Positions 45,969-57,132 of a DNA stretch of 64,000 nucleotides are shown here, piece by piece. The notes beneath the pieces are model-generated. The model ran no database searches and was not told the DNA's origin. It saw nothing but the letters and a program-made list of their open reading frames with translations. Both the position numbers and the translations under genes were made by a program. This stretch comes from Triangularia verruculosa (Eukaryota > Ascomycota > Sordariomycetes > Sordariales > Podosporaceae): assembly GCA_033296885.1 (NCBI GenBank), contig MU863967.1:1-64000 (forward strand), given 5' to 3'. Every line of letters begins with the position of its first letter. The first letter of the stretch is position 1.

Positions 45969-48900
45969 ATGCCGGCACCGGCCTCCTCCCACGCCCACGC
46001 CCACGCCCATGCCCCTCCATCACCCGACCTTCATCCCGCCAAACGAATGCGCCAATCGAGTCCAGGTCCGGACGGCAAGGACTCGCCGGCTTCATTGTCT
46101 CTGTCTGCGGGCGCGAATTCACCGCTCGCAACGCCTACGCATGAGCAGCATCCGCCGCAGCAGGATGGCGGGAGGGTTGGGCAGTCGAGTAATTTTCGGA
46201 ATGTCTCGGCGTGTAACCGGTGTCGTCTGAGGAAGAATAGATGCGATCAGAGACTGCCGAGCTGCGCGAGCTGCGAGAAGGCCGGGGTGGCGTGTGTGGG
46301 GTATGATCCGATCACGAAGAGGGAGATTCCACGGAGTTATATTTTTTACCTGGAGAAGAGGGTCGAGCAGTTGGAGGGGATACTCGGGGAGAAGAAGATT
46401 GGGTTTCCGAGGGCGGAGGAGCTGGAGTGGTGCAGCAAGGTTAATGGTTTGTCGAGAGGGGGGGAAGCTGAGCAGGCAGAGGGGGGGGGGGGACATCAAA
46501 TAGGGGGAACAAGAGATGGTGATGGGGGGGAGGAATCAGCCGTGGTGAGGAGAGAGACGGCCAGGAGGATTGGACAGGCGCAGGGAAGACAGTTGGGTTC
46601 GACAACGGGGATATCGTTTGCGAGGGTGGTGTTTGCTGCTGTGCAGTCGTCGGTGTCGGATCAAAGGTCGAATTCGGATAAGGGAGGGATAAGGCCTTAC
46701 AAACCGCCAGCGGGGGGGAATGGGACGGCTGGGCAGACGACGAGTATGCGGGATTCATTTTTTGGGTTGCACACCAGGCCGACGATACACCCTGCGACGT
46801 TTCCGAGCAAGGAATTGGGGCTGAAGCTGATCAACTTGTACTTTGAGCATGCGAACCCCCAGATGCCAGTGGTGCATAGGGTAGATTTTATGCAAATGTT
46901 TGAGCAGGCTTATGCAGAGGAGGGGAGGGTGAGGGGTCCCAGGGAGCTGTACTGTTTGAATATGGTGTTTGCGATTGGGGCGGGGATCATACTGGCGGAG
47001 AGCAAAGGGGATCGGGGGACGAAGCAGTGCCAGCCGGAGGAGTATCATGCCAGCGCGATTGTGCATCTAGAGGCGTGCTTGGGGAGTGGGGGTGGGCTGG
47101 AGGAGCTGCAGGCGGTGTTGTTGTTGGCGAACTTTGCGTTGCTGAGGCCGGTGCCGCCGGGGCTGTGGTATATTATTGGAGTTGCGGTGAGGTTGGCGGT
47201 GGATTTGGGACTGCATTATGAGGATGGGAAGGATGTGGATGCCGGATTAAATGGTGGGAATGAGCAGCAGAAGGAGAGCCTGGCGAGTGAGAGGGGGAGG
47301 AGGGAGTATACGAGGGACATGAGGAGGCGGTTGTGGTGGTGCACGTATTCGTTTGATCGGCTGGTGAGCGTTTGTGTGGGGAGGCCGTTTGGGATATCGG
47401 ACCAAGTTATCACGACCGAGTTTCCTTCGTTGTTGGATGATAAGTATATCACGCCAACGGGGTTTCTCGAGGCGCCCCAAGGTGCGCCGACGTATAAGCT
47501 GGTCGCTCATCATTACTTCAGGCTGAGGTTGCTGCAGTCGGAGATCTCGCAGGTGTTGCAGTATCAGCAGGCGAAGATTGCGAGGGACTTTGGGCAGAAT
47601 CAGAAGAACCCGCATATGCATACTTCGCTGCCGTCGCCGTTTTTGTCGAGGTTTGACTCTTTCCGGTCATGGCGGATTAACATTGACAAGAGGCTGTATG
47701 AGTGGAAGATGACGGCGCCAATGAAGCAAGACACGGGTGTGGCGTTCTTGACGGAGTTTTTGGACCTTAACTACTGGCAGGCTATCATTATGCTGTATCG
47801 GCAGAGTCTGAGTGTGCCGGAGATGTTTGAGGGCGAGTACCATACCGCGAAGGAAGTCGACAGCCCGTCTGTCTATAGCGTAGAGCTGCGTGAAGATGAG
47901 GACCGGGTGTACCTCAAAGTGGCGGAGGCGGGCCAGAAGATTCTGAGGTTATACCGGCAACTTCATCTGGCTGGTTTGGTCAACCACACGTATTTGACGA
48001 CGCATCACCTCTTTGTTGCTGGAATCTCATATCTATACGCGATATGGCATTCGCCAATCGTGCGAAGTCGACTGGTGAGTACTCGTTTTGTTACTGACAT
48101 CAGATTCGATCACTGACCCCGTTGTGTTGTACAGTCCATGGATGAAGTAGACTTCACCATCCTCGCCGCAACCTCCGTCTTCACCGACCTGATGGATAAG
48201 TGCCCGCCCGCCGAAGCGTGCCGCGATGCCTTTGACCGCACAGTAAAAGCCACCCTCAAGATGGTCAACGCCAGAGGCGGGTTCGGGCAGAAACACCCAC
48301 CGCCTCCCTCGTCGACAACAGCAACGTCCAGAAACAACGACCACCACAGAATGGACTGGTCATCTAGATCTGATACCGCCTCTTTATCAAGCCACTCGCA
48401 CAGCCACCAACATAAACAACGCCCTCCACCACCACCACCACCACACCGGACTCCATCTTCCATCGATCAAATTTCTGACCTGGCCTCAGACGCTTATTCC
48501 ACCACCACCCCATCCCAGTTCTCGGCTTTCAAAAACCAATACCGACCGCAACTCAAGACCGAGCCTGACGGCTTCTCTCTCATGCGAAACCTCCCCGGTC
48601 CTCCCCGGTCCAATGCCAGCTCAGTGAACGAGGGACCGTTGACGCCAGAAGCAGGTATGCCGTCGCCGGCAGGGAATCTGGCTTCACCGGGGGGAGTAGG
48701 CGGGTTGGGTTCGCCCATGGTGAATATGCCTCCCCCGTCAGGAGGGGGAATGTTTAGTCCGGGGCTGCTGAGTTATAATGATTTGCAAGGTATCGAGTTT
48801 TTGCGTGGGCTGAATACGACAGAGGGGGGGTTAGATGGAGGAGGAGGACAAGAGGGAGGGAATAGTGGGGGGATGATGGACGCGAATATGGACTTGGGGT

Positions 48901-49052
48901 TCGGGCTGGGATGGAATGGGGGGATGGGGGCTCACGATTTTAGCGATGGGGCGGGGGGTGTGGATTTGTTTGATGGGTTTTTCTTTGGGGGGCAGCAAGG
49001 GAGTGGAGGGGTTGGTGGTGGAGGGGGCTGTGAGAATGTTATGGATAGATAG
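45969..49052 (+). CDS. Zn2Cys6 (Gal4-type) transcription factor with fungal-specific TF domain
   Basis: Two exons, 45969-48074 and 48135-49052, give 1007 residues. The binuclear zinc cluster is Cys82, 85, 92, 99, 102 and 109 (C-x2-C-x6-C-x6-C-x2-C-x6-C), followed by IPRSYIFYLEKRVEQLEGIL as linker and dimerisation coil. The arrangement is close to yeast Ppr1 (CRLxKxxCDQxxPSC, then PRSYxFxLE). A fungal_trans middle domain spans about 265-600 (FPSKELGLKLINLYFEHANPQMPVVHR, RRRLWWCTYSFDRLVSVCVGRPFGI). The C-terminus is Pro/Ser-rich with His stretches and a Gly/Met-rich tail, a plausible activation region. The N-terminus begins with an Ala-His repeat. A 12-G homopolymer (46481-46492) lies in the coding region between the zinc cluster and the middle domain. 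Target genes are unknown. Confidence 0.92.
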
Positions 49053-49707
49053 ATATCATGGTAGCAGAAATAGGGAGAGAGAGAGGAAGGATGGGGCGGT
49101 AAGGGAAATGGAGTGAAGTGAAGGAAAACGAGAGGAGAAAGCGGCCAGCGGATTTAGCAGCTGCTGTGCAAGAAAGGCGCAGTCTGCATGTTTTGATTTG
49201 CTCTTTACATTTGTGTAGAAAGATCATTTGATGGAATGCAATTGGGAATGGGGAATGGAAATGAATTGGCTCATGGGAAAAATTGGGGAAGTGGAATATG
49301 GCAAGGGAGGATTTCTAACAATCTCGGATGTGGGAGATTTGATGATTTCAACAACATTTTTGCGCAAGTTGCCATTCATAGATACCAAGCTTGCTCATTT
49401 GCGAAACTTGACTCTTTTTGAACTTTTCGTCTTCATATCTGCAAATAGTTGTACTAGTGTAGTGTTGGTGTGTGATGTGATATATACCCCAATCCCTTTT
49501 TTTCCCGCCATGCCAACCGACGGGAAATAAACCAAACAAAAAGAAAAGAAAAGAAGGTCCATGGTATCTAACGCCTTTTTCTTTTGAACTCCAGCCTTTT
49601 TTTTCCAATGCAAAACCCTAACCCCCCAATCATTAAACTTTTTTATGCAGTCATAGTATGTTTACTCCAACCCCCTATTTTCTTTTTTTTTTTTTTTTTT
49701 TTAGCTT
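49053..49707. other. Convergent 3' intergenic region with poly-T tract
   Basis: This is 655 bp between convergent stop codons. A run of about 20 T lies near 49682-49702, directly downstream of the permease gene's stop on its own strand (poly-A in that sense). No coding frame is supported. Confidence 0.5.
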
Positions 49708-51570
49708 CTAAGCATGCCGCCTAATCTGATCATCATCAAACCCACTCCCGTTCGCGCCGGCAACGACAGCGTTATCAGCGCCGTTGCCAGAGGAGGAGGA
49801 GGAGGCAGCAGTGTCCTCGTCAGAAGACATGTCATACTCCCCCGCCAGCTCCTCAAGCGTCTTCCTCTTCGTCTCGACGATCATAGCCGTCGTCCCCAGA
49901 CCGAGCAGCATGAACAGCGCGTAAATCTCCAGGACGTGGTCCATCCAGGGGTTCGGGTTTCCCGGGGTGGCGCCCCTCGTCCTCAGCGGGGCGATGGCGC
50001 TGGAGCCGATGATCGATCCGACCTTGCCCATGGCGGCCGAGATGCCGTGCGAGGTGGAGCGGTACCGCGTAGGGAAGCATTCGCCGGGCACGATGAACGT
50101 TGTCGCGTTGGGGCCAAAGTTGAAGAAGAACTGTGCCAACACAAAAATGGCCAAGAGGCCCTGGGGGGAGAGTTTATGGTATGCAAAGCCCATTGCCACG
50201 AAGAGGACGGTGAGGATGCCGAAGCCCATGAACTGGATGGGCTTGCGGCCGATGGTGTCGACGGTGAAGACGGTGACCCAGTAGCCCGGCACCGCGCCGG
50301 CGAGGACGATGATCATGTTGCCGATGGCGGTGTTGTAGAGGATCTCGTAGGTGTTTTTGGCGTTGGTGGTCGAGTACCCGATCACGTCGAGGATGGTGGC
50401 GTTGTTGAGGGAGACGCCGTAGTAGGCGATGTCGAGGAAGCACCATGACAGGGCGGTGCCGGCGAGGAGCATGGCGTTTTTGCGCTTGGAGTAGTGCCGG
50501 AAGAAGTCGGACCAGGACGCCTTGGGGATTTCGAGTTTCTTCTCGGCGGTTTGCTGGGTGATGGCTTGGGCGACGGCGTCGGGTTTGCCTTCGGGCTCAC
50601 CCTTGAGATAGGCCTCCGCGTCGGCAGAGGCTTTCTCGACGTCCATTTGCACGTCAAAGGTGTAGCGGGGGGTTTCGGGGATGGTGAGGCGATAGTAGAG
50701 CGCGATGCAACCGGGGACGGCGCCGAAGCCGATGAGGATGCGCCACATTTGGTCCACGGCCACGCCGCAGTCGCCGGTGCATTCGGCGAGGGTGGGGGAG
50801 GGTTCGAGGGATTTCTTGAAGCCGAGGGTGATGAAGAGCATGACGAAGGCGGCGCCGAGCTGGCCGAGGCCTTGCATGGCGAAGACGGCGCCCATCATGG
50901 CGCCGCGCCATTTGGTGGTGGCGAATTCGGAGGTGATGATACTGGAGAGGGGGTAGTCGCCGCCGATTCCGACGCCCTAAAAGGGGAGAGGTTAGTTATG
51001 GAGTGAGGATAGGTGGGAAGAGGCGAGGAGACATACTTGGAGGATACGCCAGAAGATGATGACACCGACGATGTTCATGGAGGGGGAGGACGAGGTCAAG
51101 GCTTGGGCGAGGGTGGCAATGATGATGAGGATCAATTCGAGGCCGTACATTTGCTTGCGGCCGACGATGTCGGCGAGAGTGCCGAAACCGACTTGTCCAA
51201 TGACGGTACCGGCGGAGGTGGCCATCTTGATGGCTGTGTCGGAGGTGGTAGGCATTTTGCCAACGCCAGGGTAGTAGACAATGCCGAGCATCAGGGTAAG
51301 AAGAGAGACGGTGAAGATATCATAGCTATTGCCGAGTCAGTTCACTGTCAATGTGGTATTGCAGGTAGCAGATAGGTAGACTTACGAGTCGGTGAAGAAA
51401 CCAACACCAGCAACGAGAATAGCTCTGACATGATACCAGCCGAAGGGAGCTCTGTCTACCTCAGCAAGAGCCAGACGTCTGCGCTCGTTGACATCCTTGA
51501 TGTGAGCAAAGTCATTGTGGAAGTTGTGGTAGGCGTTGTTGCCTCCGGCAGTCTTGGTGGCTCCGGTCAT
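49708..51570 (-). CDS. pho-5: High-affinity phosphate permease, PHO84/PHO-5 type
   Basis: Three exons, 51570-51386, 51325-51037 and 50976-49708, give 580 residues, with introns of 60 and 60 nt. Twelve membrane segments are expected. The phosphate:H+ symporter signature GVGIGGDYPLSSIITSE is at about residues 159-175. Other PHO84 hallmarks: FGWYHVRAILVAGVGFFTDSYDIF at the first helix, LADIVGRKQMYG, a large central loop with PETPRYTFDV, FNFGPNATTFIVPGECFPTRYRSTSHG and KRKTLEELAGEYD. The C-terminus is Ser/Asp-rich and ends RRHA. It imports inorganic phosphate at the plasma membrane. Regulation by phosphate starvation is expected from the family, but no site was confirmed here. Confidence 0.94.
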
Positions 51571-53272
51571 GATGATTGAAGGGTGAGGGATGGGGACTCT
51601 GTCCTTCTTGCTCTGGCTGAGGGAAAGACGGTGCTGACTGAAGAACGAAGAGACAGAGAACCAGAAATCAAGAGCAAGAAGGGGCAACGGAAGAACTGAT
51701 TATAAGCCCTACATGGGTTCAAGTGGGATAACTAGCAATGTATGCCGAATTCCGTAGGGTGCCATCGGATGTAGAGTTCGACAGTCTAGTGCTGTACAGA
51801 TTGCGCACTGCCTGCAGGGAGCGCCCCTCGGATGCACGTGTCTATCCCGAGCTGACCGAGCTTCAGTGGTGGAGTGGTGCCCACGCGACCTTTTGCTCTA
51901 TGTGGAGAGGAAGAGTTATCTGATGGTCATCTGGATCATTGTGCGCGACGGGGGGTGGCCGAGAAACAGGTCAGAGACCCGTCTCGGAACTCCGCTCTCG
52001 GCAGATTCCTCGAGGGAAAGATAGACATTCAGTTCTCATGATGAGTCTGATACTTCTTCGCCATCACAGTCACTCTTCTTATGTCCGCCACTCAGCCTGG
52101 CTCCGCCATTGAGCAGCATGTTCCTCGTGCTGGACCCCTTTCTGTTCCAGCGCCGCATTCAGCGAGTGAAGAGCTCTCCGTGTCTTGGAAGACCCACGAA
52201 GAATATCGGGTTCCTCGGTCCTTCACGGGGGAGAAGTCGCCAGACTCTCTCAAAGAAAAATCGAAAGGCAACCGGAGAATTCAACGTTGCCGTCATGTTG
52301 GCCAATCCTGACGCCGCTCGTGTACCGAAAAGGGAAGGCGACTTGCTGGGAGTCCCGGACCTTAGCGTGGGATCTTGGAAGGCGGGCAAGATCCGACAGG
52401 GGTTGTCCCCGCGAATGGCATGGGGGAGAGCAACACGTTGTAAAATCCAGGGCTGTGGTTCGTCCAGAAGGATTGAAATGGTCGACTCTGGGCATTCTGG
52501 GCATTAGCTGGGCGTTCTGGGCATTGTGGATGCTTGGGTGGGCCGATTGAGCTTCCCGCCGAGACCCGCGTTTGTTTTCGACGACAGGTGCAGAATTCGT
52601 GAGAACCTTCATCGTCCTTTGCTTGCCAGATGACGGTTTGACTGCAGGTACACGCTGTGATTTTAATCAATCATATGGGCCCTGATTATCGTAGGCTTGA
52701 AGTCGAGCTGGATGATGGTGTAGAGCGCTTGAAGCTCTGTGGTTATTATGATGTGCATGACGAGGAGAACGGAAGCCAACGGCTGTCAAAGTCCAAATCA
52801 GTCTTTGCTACCGAAATTCAAGCTGGTACATCCTCAATATGACGCCTACTAGATATATTCTGCTTTATCAGCGTGTATTCTCCGTCCCGTCTTCGCTGGT
52901 AGCACTTGCACAACGGAAGTGATGGCTGGTGATGATATCAAAACAACTTCATGTCGTTAAAATGTGTTAATAAGCTTTACTTGGCCGTCGCTTGGCTGAT
53001 GCTTAATGAGCTTGGCCATTGCTTGACGTCCTTGGCTAAAATTTGCCGCTATGGCGGTCGCACAGAGGTCTTGGAAACTCTTGGGATGTCTGGGTTGGCG
53101 TGTCTTGGAATGCTTGGCCATCAGCATAAGGAAACAAGTCGCGTGCTCACATACCTCATCAGTCATAGTCGTGGATAATGTACCCGCAGCTGCTGATGGT
53201 GTGTTGGATTTTCAGTCAGTGTTGTCCGGCGAGTGTGCCACAACTTCTTTCACATTTTTAATACGGGTATCT
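51571..53272. other. 1.7-kb intergenic region
   Basis: This stretch separates the start of the permease gene from the stop of hgh1. The left part is probably the permease promoter. Short open frames on both strands overlap and lack coding features. Imperfect short direct repeats (TTGGGCATTC / CTGGGCATT type) occur at about 52485-52525. No RNA gene was recognised. Confidence 0.5.
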
Positions 53273-54499
53273 CTAGACTTCAACGATTTTGTTGTCATCG
53301 TCCTCCTCAGCTTCGTCGGCCATGATTACGTTCACCAACCGTTCACAGGCCTCACGAACGCCCTCGTCGTCAACCCGAAGATGAGCCTCACGAATGACAG
53401 GATATACCTTCACATTTCTCATCAGATCACGCCCTTCTCTTGTCGTAGTTAGGAGCGTGAGTGTCTCGACATGTGCCAGAATATTTTGGTTATCCGTGTC
53501 TCTTTGCTTGTCGGGCGGCAAGAGCTGCAAGTCTGGCAACATCTCCAACATCTCGTCCTCATCATACTGCTCATTTCCGATGATGGGAAGTAGAAGATAT
53601 GGTAGGATGTTGATCTGGTCCTCATCCAGGAATTTAGGATGTGATGGCACATCAAAGGCCACATTTTTTATGATGTTGGCGACGCCCTTCCTTCTGATAT
53701 CCGACTTGTGCTCAGTGAAGACCTTGATTTTGTTGAGAGGAAGCACACTGTCATAGTCTTGTTGAGTCAGGAAAAACTGGCGAATCTCTTCGTGCTTGGA
53801 TAAATCGGCTAGTGCGTATGCGAGATAATCGTAGTCGGAGTTCTTGTTGTAAGAGCCGTCGGCACCTTTGACAAAGAGGTCCATCAGTTGGTTGAGGACA
53901 AGCTCATCCGAATGAAGGCTCGCAGGCGCAGGTTGCTTGCGGCTGATGATGCTCTTCAGACCATCCCACTTTGTCATGTTGGCGAGCAGCATGGCCAACA
54001 GATTTCCATTGGGCTCCTTCGGGTCCTGCAAAAATTATCGATGGTGAGTAATTAGTGGTATGTATGTAGGGACATCTTGTGGTGGTACTTACAACCAAAA
54101 GGCCCAATGCGATGCCGAGAAACTTTTCATCTGATGCTACGAATTCCACAACGCCTGCATCTGCTGTCAGGTTGATGAGGATCGTGAGGGCATGTTCGGC
54201 AATTTTCTACGTCATCAATGAGCAAAGCTTGAAATGGGCATGTGTGAGATGGAAATCGTCTTACAGGATGGTCTCGGACTAGGAACTTGAGGTGCTTGAC
54301 AGGAGTGAGGTTCTCCGTCTTGAAAATAGAGGGGTCTGAGACCGAATATGGCAACAGGTTCTCGATGGCAACCAACCGAATTTGCGGGTTCGGATGGGCG
54401 ATGAACCCTACAAGCTGGCCGGCAGGATTTCATGTCAGGGATCGACGAATGAAGCTAGGATATGAGGGAATGAAATACCTCTTCTAGTTCTGTAGGCAT
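53273..54499 (-). CDS. hgh1: HGH1-type eEF2 folding co-chaperone
   Basis: Four exons, 54499-54479, 54414-54265, 54206-54093 and 54025-53273, give 345 residues. The 7-codon first exon (MPTELEE) joins LVGFIAHPNPQIRLVAIENL. The protein is an alpha-solenoid of armadillo-like repeats. Family blocks include EHALTILINLTAD, LLAMLLANMTK, DYLAYALADLSKHEEIRQFFL, RRKGVANIIKNVAFD and ILPYLLLPIIGNEQYDEDEMLEMLPDLQLLPPDKQR, diagnostic of HGH1. Yeast Hgh1 binds domain III of eEF2 and works with the TRiC chaperonin in folding it; this role is inferred. The start is the only ATG that makes the first conserved block. It is divergent from enp1, 379 bp between starts. Confidence 0.94.
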
Positions 54500-54878
54500 A
54501 GTGGCTGAAGGCTAGGATCATGCACTCTGATAGCTTCAAACCGTCACCAAGGAGCTTTCACTCACACTTGGAAATCTTGACGAGGGGCACCGCGGGGCAA
54601 TTGTTATCGATAAGCTCAAGATTGGAAAATTGTGGATGCCAAGAAGCAACTGATAAGATAACTCCCCGATAAACCCAACTGTGGAGATGCCCTAGCCAAT
54701 CAAAGACACGGCGCATGTCTATTGACCACCCCACAGTGGAAACCCTTTTCACGAAAAAATCCTAGGTTCACTTTAGGTACCATACACGATCAATTCCACG
54801 GACAATTCTCGTCGCGCAACCGAACCTTCTGTCCAGCCCTTGGTCCAAACGAAAGTAAATCGCCAAATTACCAATACC
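54500..54878. promoter_or_regulatory. Shared divergent promoter region of hgh1 and enp1
   Basis: This 379-bp gap lies between two outward-facing start codons of translation-related genes, so one control region must serve both. No specific site was identified with confidence. Confidence 0.5.
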
Positions 54879-56670
54879 ATGCCCAAGGCACCGTCCTCGC
54901 TTTCCAACAAGAAGCGACACAATCCGCTCGAGGTGGATCTCGTCGCAAATGGCGTCTTGAAAAACCAAGAGGGGAAGCCCTCAAAGCGCGCGAACAAGAA
55001 GAGGTCCGAGGAAACTGAGAACTATGTCGATGCCCGGTCCTCGCGGAAAATTCTCGGCTTGAGTCGGGAACTGCTTCAGGAGGAAGATCACCAGAGTGAG
55101 GAGGAAGGCGAAGAAAGGGTTTCTGCGTTCGATTTCGACCCGTCAAGGTTCGAAAGTGGTCACGAGCAAGAAGAAGTCTATGGAGAGGAAGAGGCCTGGG
55201 GTGACGAAGAGGAGGAGGTGGAGGAGATTGAGGTCGATGAAAACGACCTTGCGATTTTCAACTCCTATGTCAAGCCCTCGATGCAAGACGACCCATTGCT
55301 TACGCATGGCTGGGATATGAAGGGCGACGGTGGTCAGGAGCAACAACAGGGTGGTGGCAGAAACTTGGCCGATATCATCCTGGCCAAGATCGCTGAAAAG
55401 GAGGCTCAACAACAAGGGCGGTGGCAAGACGACAACCCGGTCGACGAGGAATACGTATTGCCACCAAAGGTTATCGAGGTGTTCGAGAAGATTGGCATGT
55501 TTCTTTCTCGGTACAAGTCGGGTCCTTTGCCTAAACCTTTCAAGGTGCTCCCTCAGATTCCACACTGGGAGGATATCATTCAGGTTACTCGGCCCGACAA
55601 GTGGACACCAAACGCCTGCTACGCCGCGACCAGAATTTTTGTTGCATCCAAGCCAAAGGTTGTTCAGCGGTTCATGGAGATGGTCATTCTTGACCGTGTC
55701 CGCGAGGATATCTACGAGAATAAGAAGCTGAACGTCCATCTCTTCAATTCTCTCAAGAAGGGCCTCTACAAGCCTGCTGGGTTCTTCAAGGGTTTCCTCC
55801 GCCCATTGGCTGCGTCAGGAACCTGCACTATGCGCGAAGCACAAATCGTCGCTGGTGTCTTGACCCGCGTCTCTATCCCAGTGATCCACTCGGCCATGGC
55901 CCTTAAGGAGCTCTGTGACATAGCGTCGGAGCAGGTATCCCAAAAGTCAGAATGTGTCAGCGCCACCAACTACTTGATCAAAGTCCTCTTGGACAAAAAA
56001 TATGCAAGTTTACACTCCTTCTGATTCCCCCCCCCGCCCCCCCCGTCATTCACTCGTTGTGCCCATATCAACGGCAGTCGACCCCGTGTTTAGACATGGG
56101 CTTAAAAACTTTCCTCCAGGACTGTACTGGAGTTCGGGGGTTTCTTCAGGCTAGAAGAAAGGCTTCGAACTAAAGTCTGGTTCCAAAACCACAATCTCTA
56201 GCTTCATATTCAACTGTGGGGCTGGCAGCTGTTTCTGGAGGGCCAACGAATACTCTGAGTACCCAAGTCAGAGCGAAAATTCCAGCCATGCTAACCGAAT
56301 TTGCAATAGGCCTTACCGTATCAAACGATCGATAGCCTCGTCTTCCATTTTGCCCGTTATTCTGCTGCTGCTAAAGCAGCTGATTCTCACTCAGAACTTC
56401 CTGTTATATACTGGCAATGCCTGCTTGTCTTCGCACAGAGGTACAGGAACGACAGTGAGTCACGCCCGCAGGATTATGGTATGGACTGAAGCTTACAGTT
56501 GTCCAGTTTCCGAAGATCAACGTGAAATGCTGCTCGACATTTTGCTCACTAATGGCCACTGGCAGATCGCCCCTGAGATTCGGCGTGAATTGCTTGCGGG
56601 CCGTGGGAGAGGTGTCCCAATTGAGCAGCCAACTGCTGCTTTCGACGGCGATGATACCATGATGATGTAG
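54879..56670 (+). CDS. enp1: Bystin (ENP1), 40S ribosomal subunit biogenesis factor
   Basis: Three exons, 54879-56003, 56310-56454 and 56507-56670, give 477 residues. The N-terminal 150 residues are Lys-rich and then very acidic. The bystin domain covers about 175-470: IGMFLSRYKSGPLPKPFKVLPQIPHWEDII, RPDKWTPNACYAATRIF, YKPAGFFKGFLRPLA, VLTRVSIPVIHSAMALKEL, DSLVFHFARY and EIRRELLAGRGRG. Bystin/Enp1 binds the pre-40S particle and is needed for 20S pre-rRNA processing. The first intron is 306 nt and must use a GC donor (TAT|GCAAGT) with acceptor AATAG|GCC. No GT donor keeps the conserved KKYALPYQTIDSL block in frame. Confidence 0.94.
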
Positions 56671-57132
56671 GCTGGCATATCCTGCAAGATCTCATTTCCT
56701 GCCCTTTGGAAGGGCCATGGAGTTATTGGAGTTCGGGGCGTCTCAAAATACATTGCGAGGAGCATTCTGTCGGTCATGGCATCTGCGCGTTAGAGTTCTT
56801 TGCGATATCTGTTTGTTAGTGATATGTGGGGGTTCTTGCCTCAGTTGCAACACTGAGGTTGTCATAATCTGGTAGAGAAGGCATGTCCAACATGTGGAGC
56901 CAGAAGCCATGTGCTTCCTTAGCTTTGGACACGCTGATCGATTGGTCTGAAGCGTTGGATTCTCTAAACATTCAAGACTTGCAATTCCTTACTTAACACC
57001 TCAACCTCCTGCGCCTTTTTTCCCGCTCCCCTAACTCATTGCAATTTTGAATAGAGCCTTTGGATAGGAACCCCTATTACGTTAGCCGGTTACAGTCTAC
57101 ACCAGTATGGCCCGAGACGAACCCCAAAAGAA
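56671..57132. other. Intergenic region with a possible upstream exon of the broken gene
   Basis: This is 462 bp. At 57030-57052 there is an intron-end-like sequence (CTAACTC ... GAATAG). The downstream gene's frame is open from 57053 (SLWIGTPITLAGYSLHQYGP), so the true first exon of that gene may lie here or further left. I could not place it. Confidence 0.4.
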
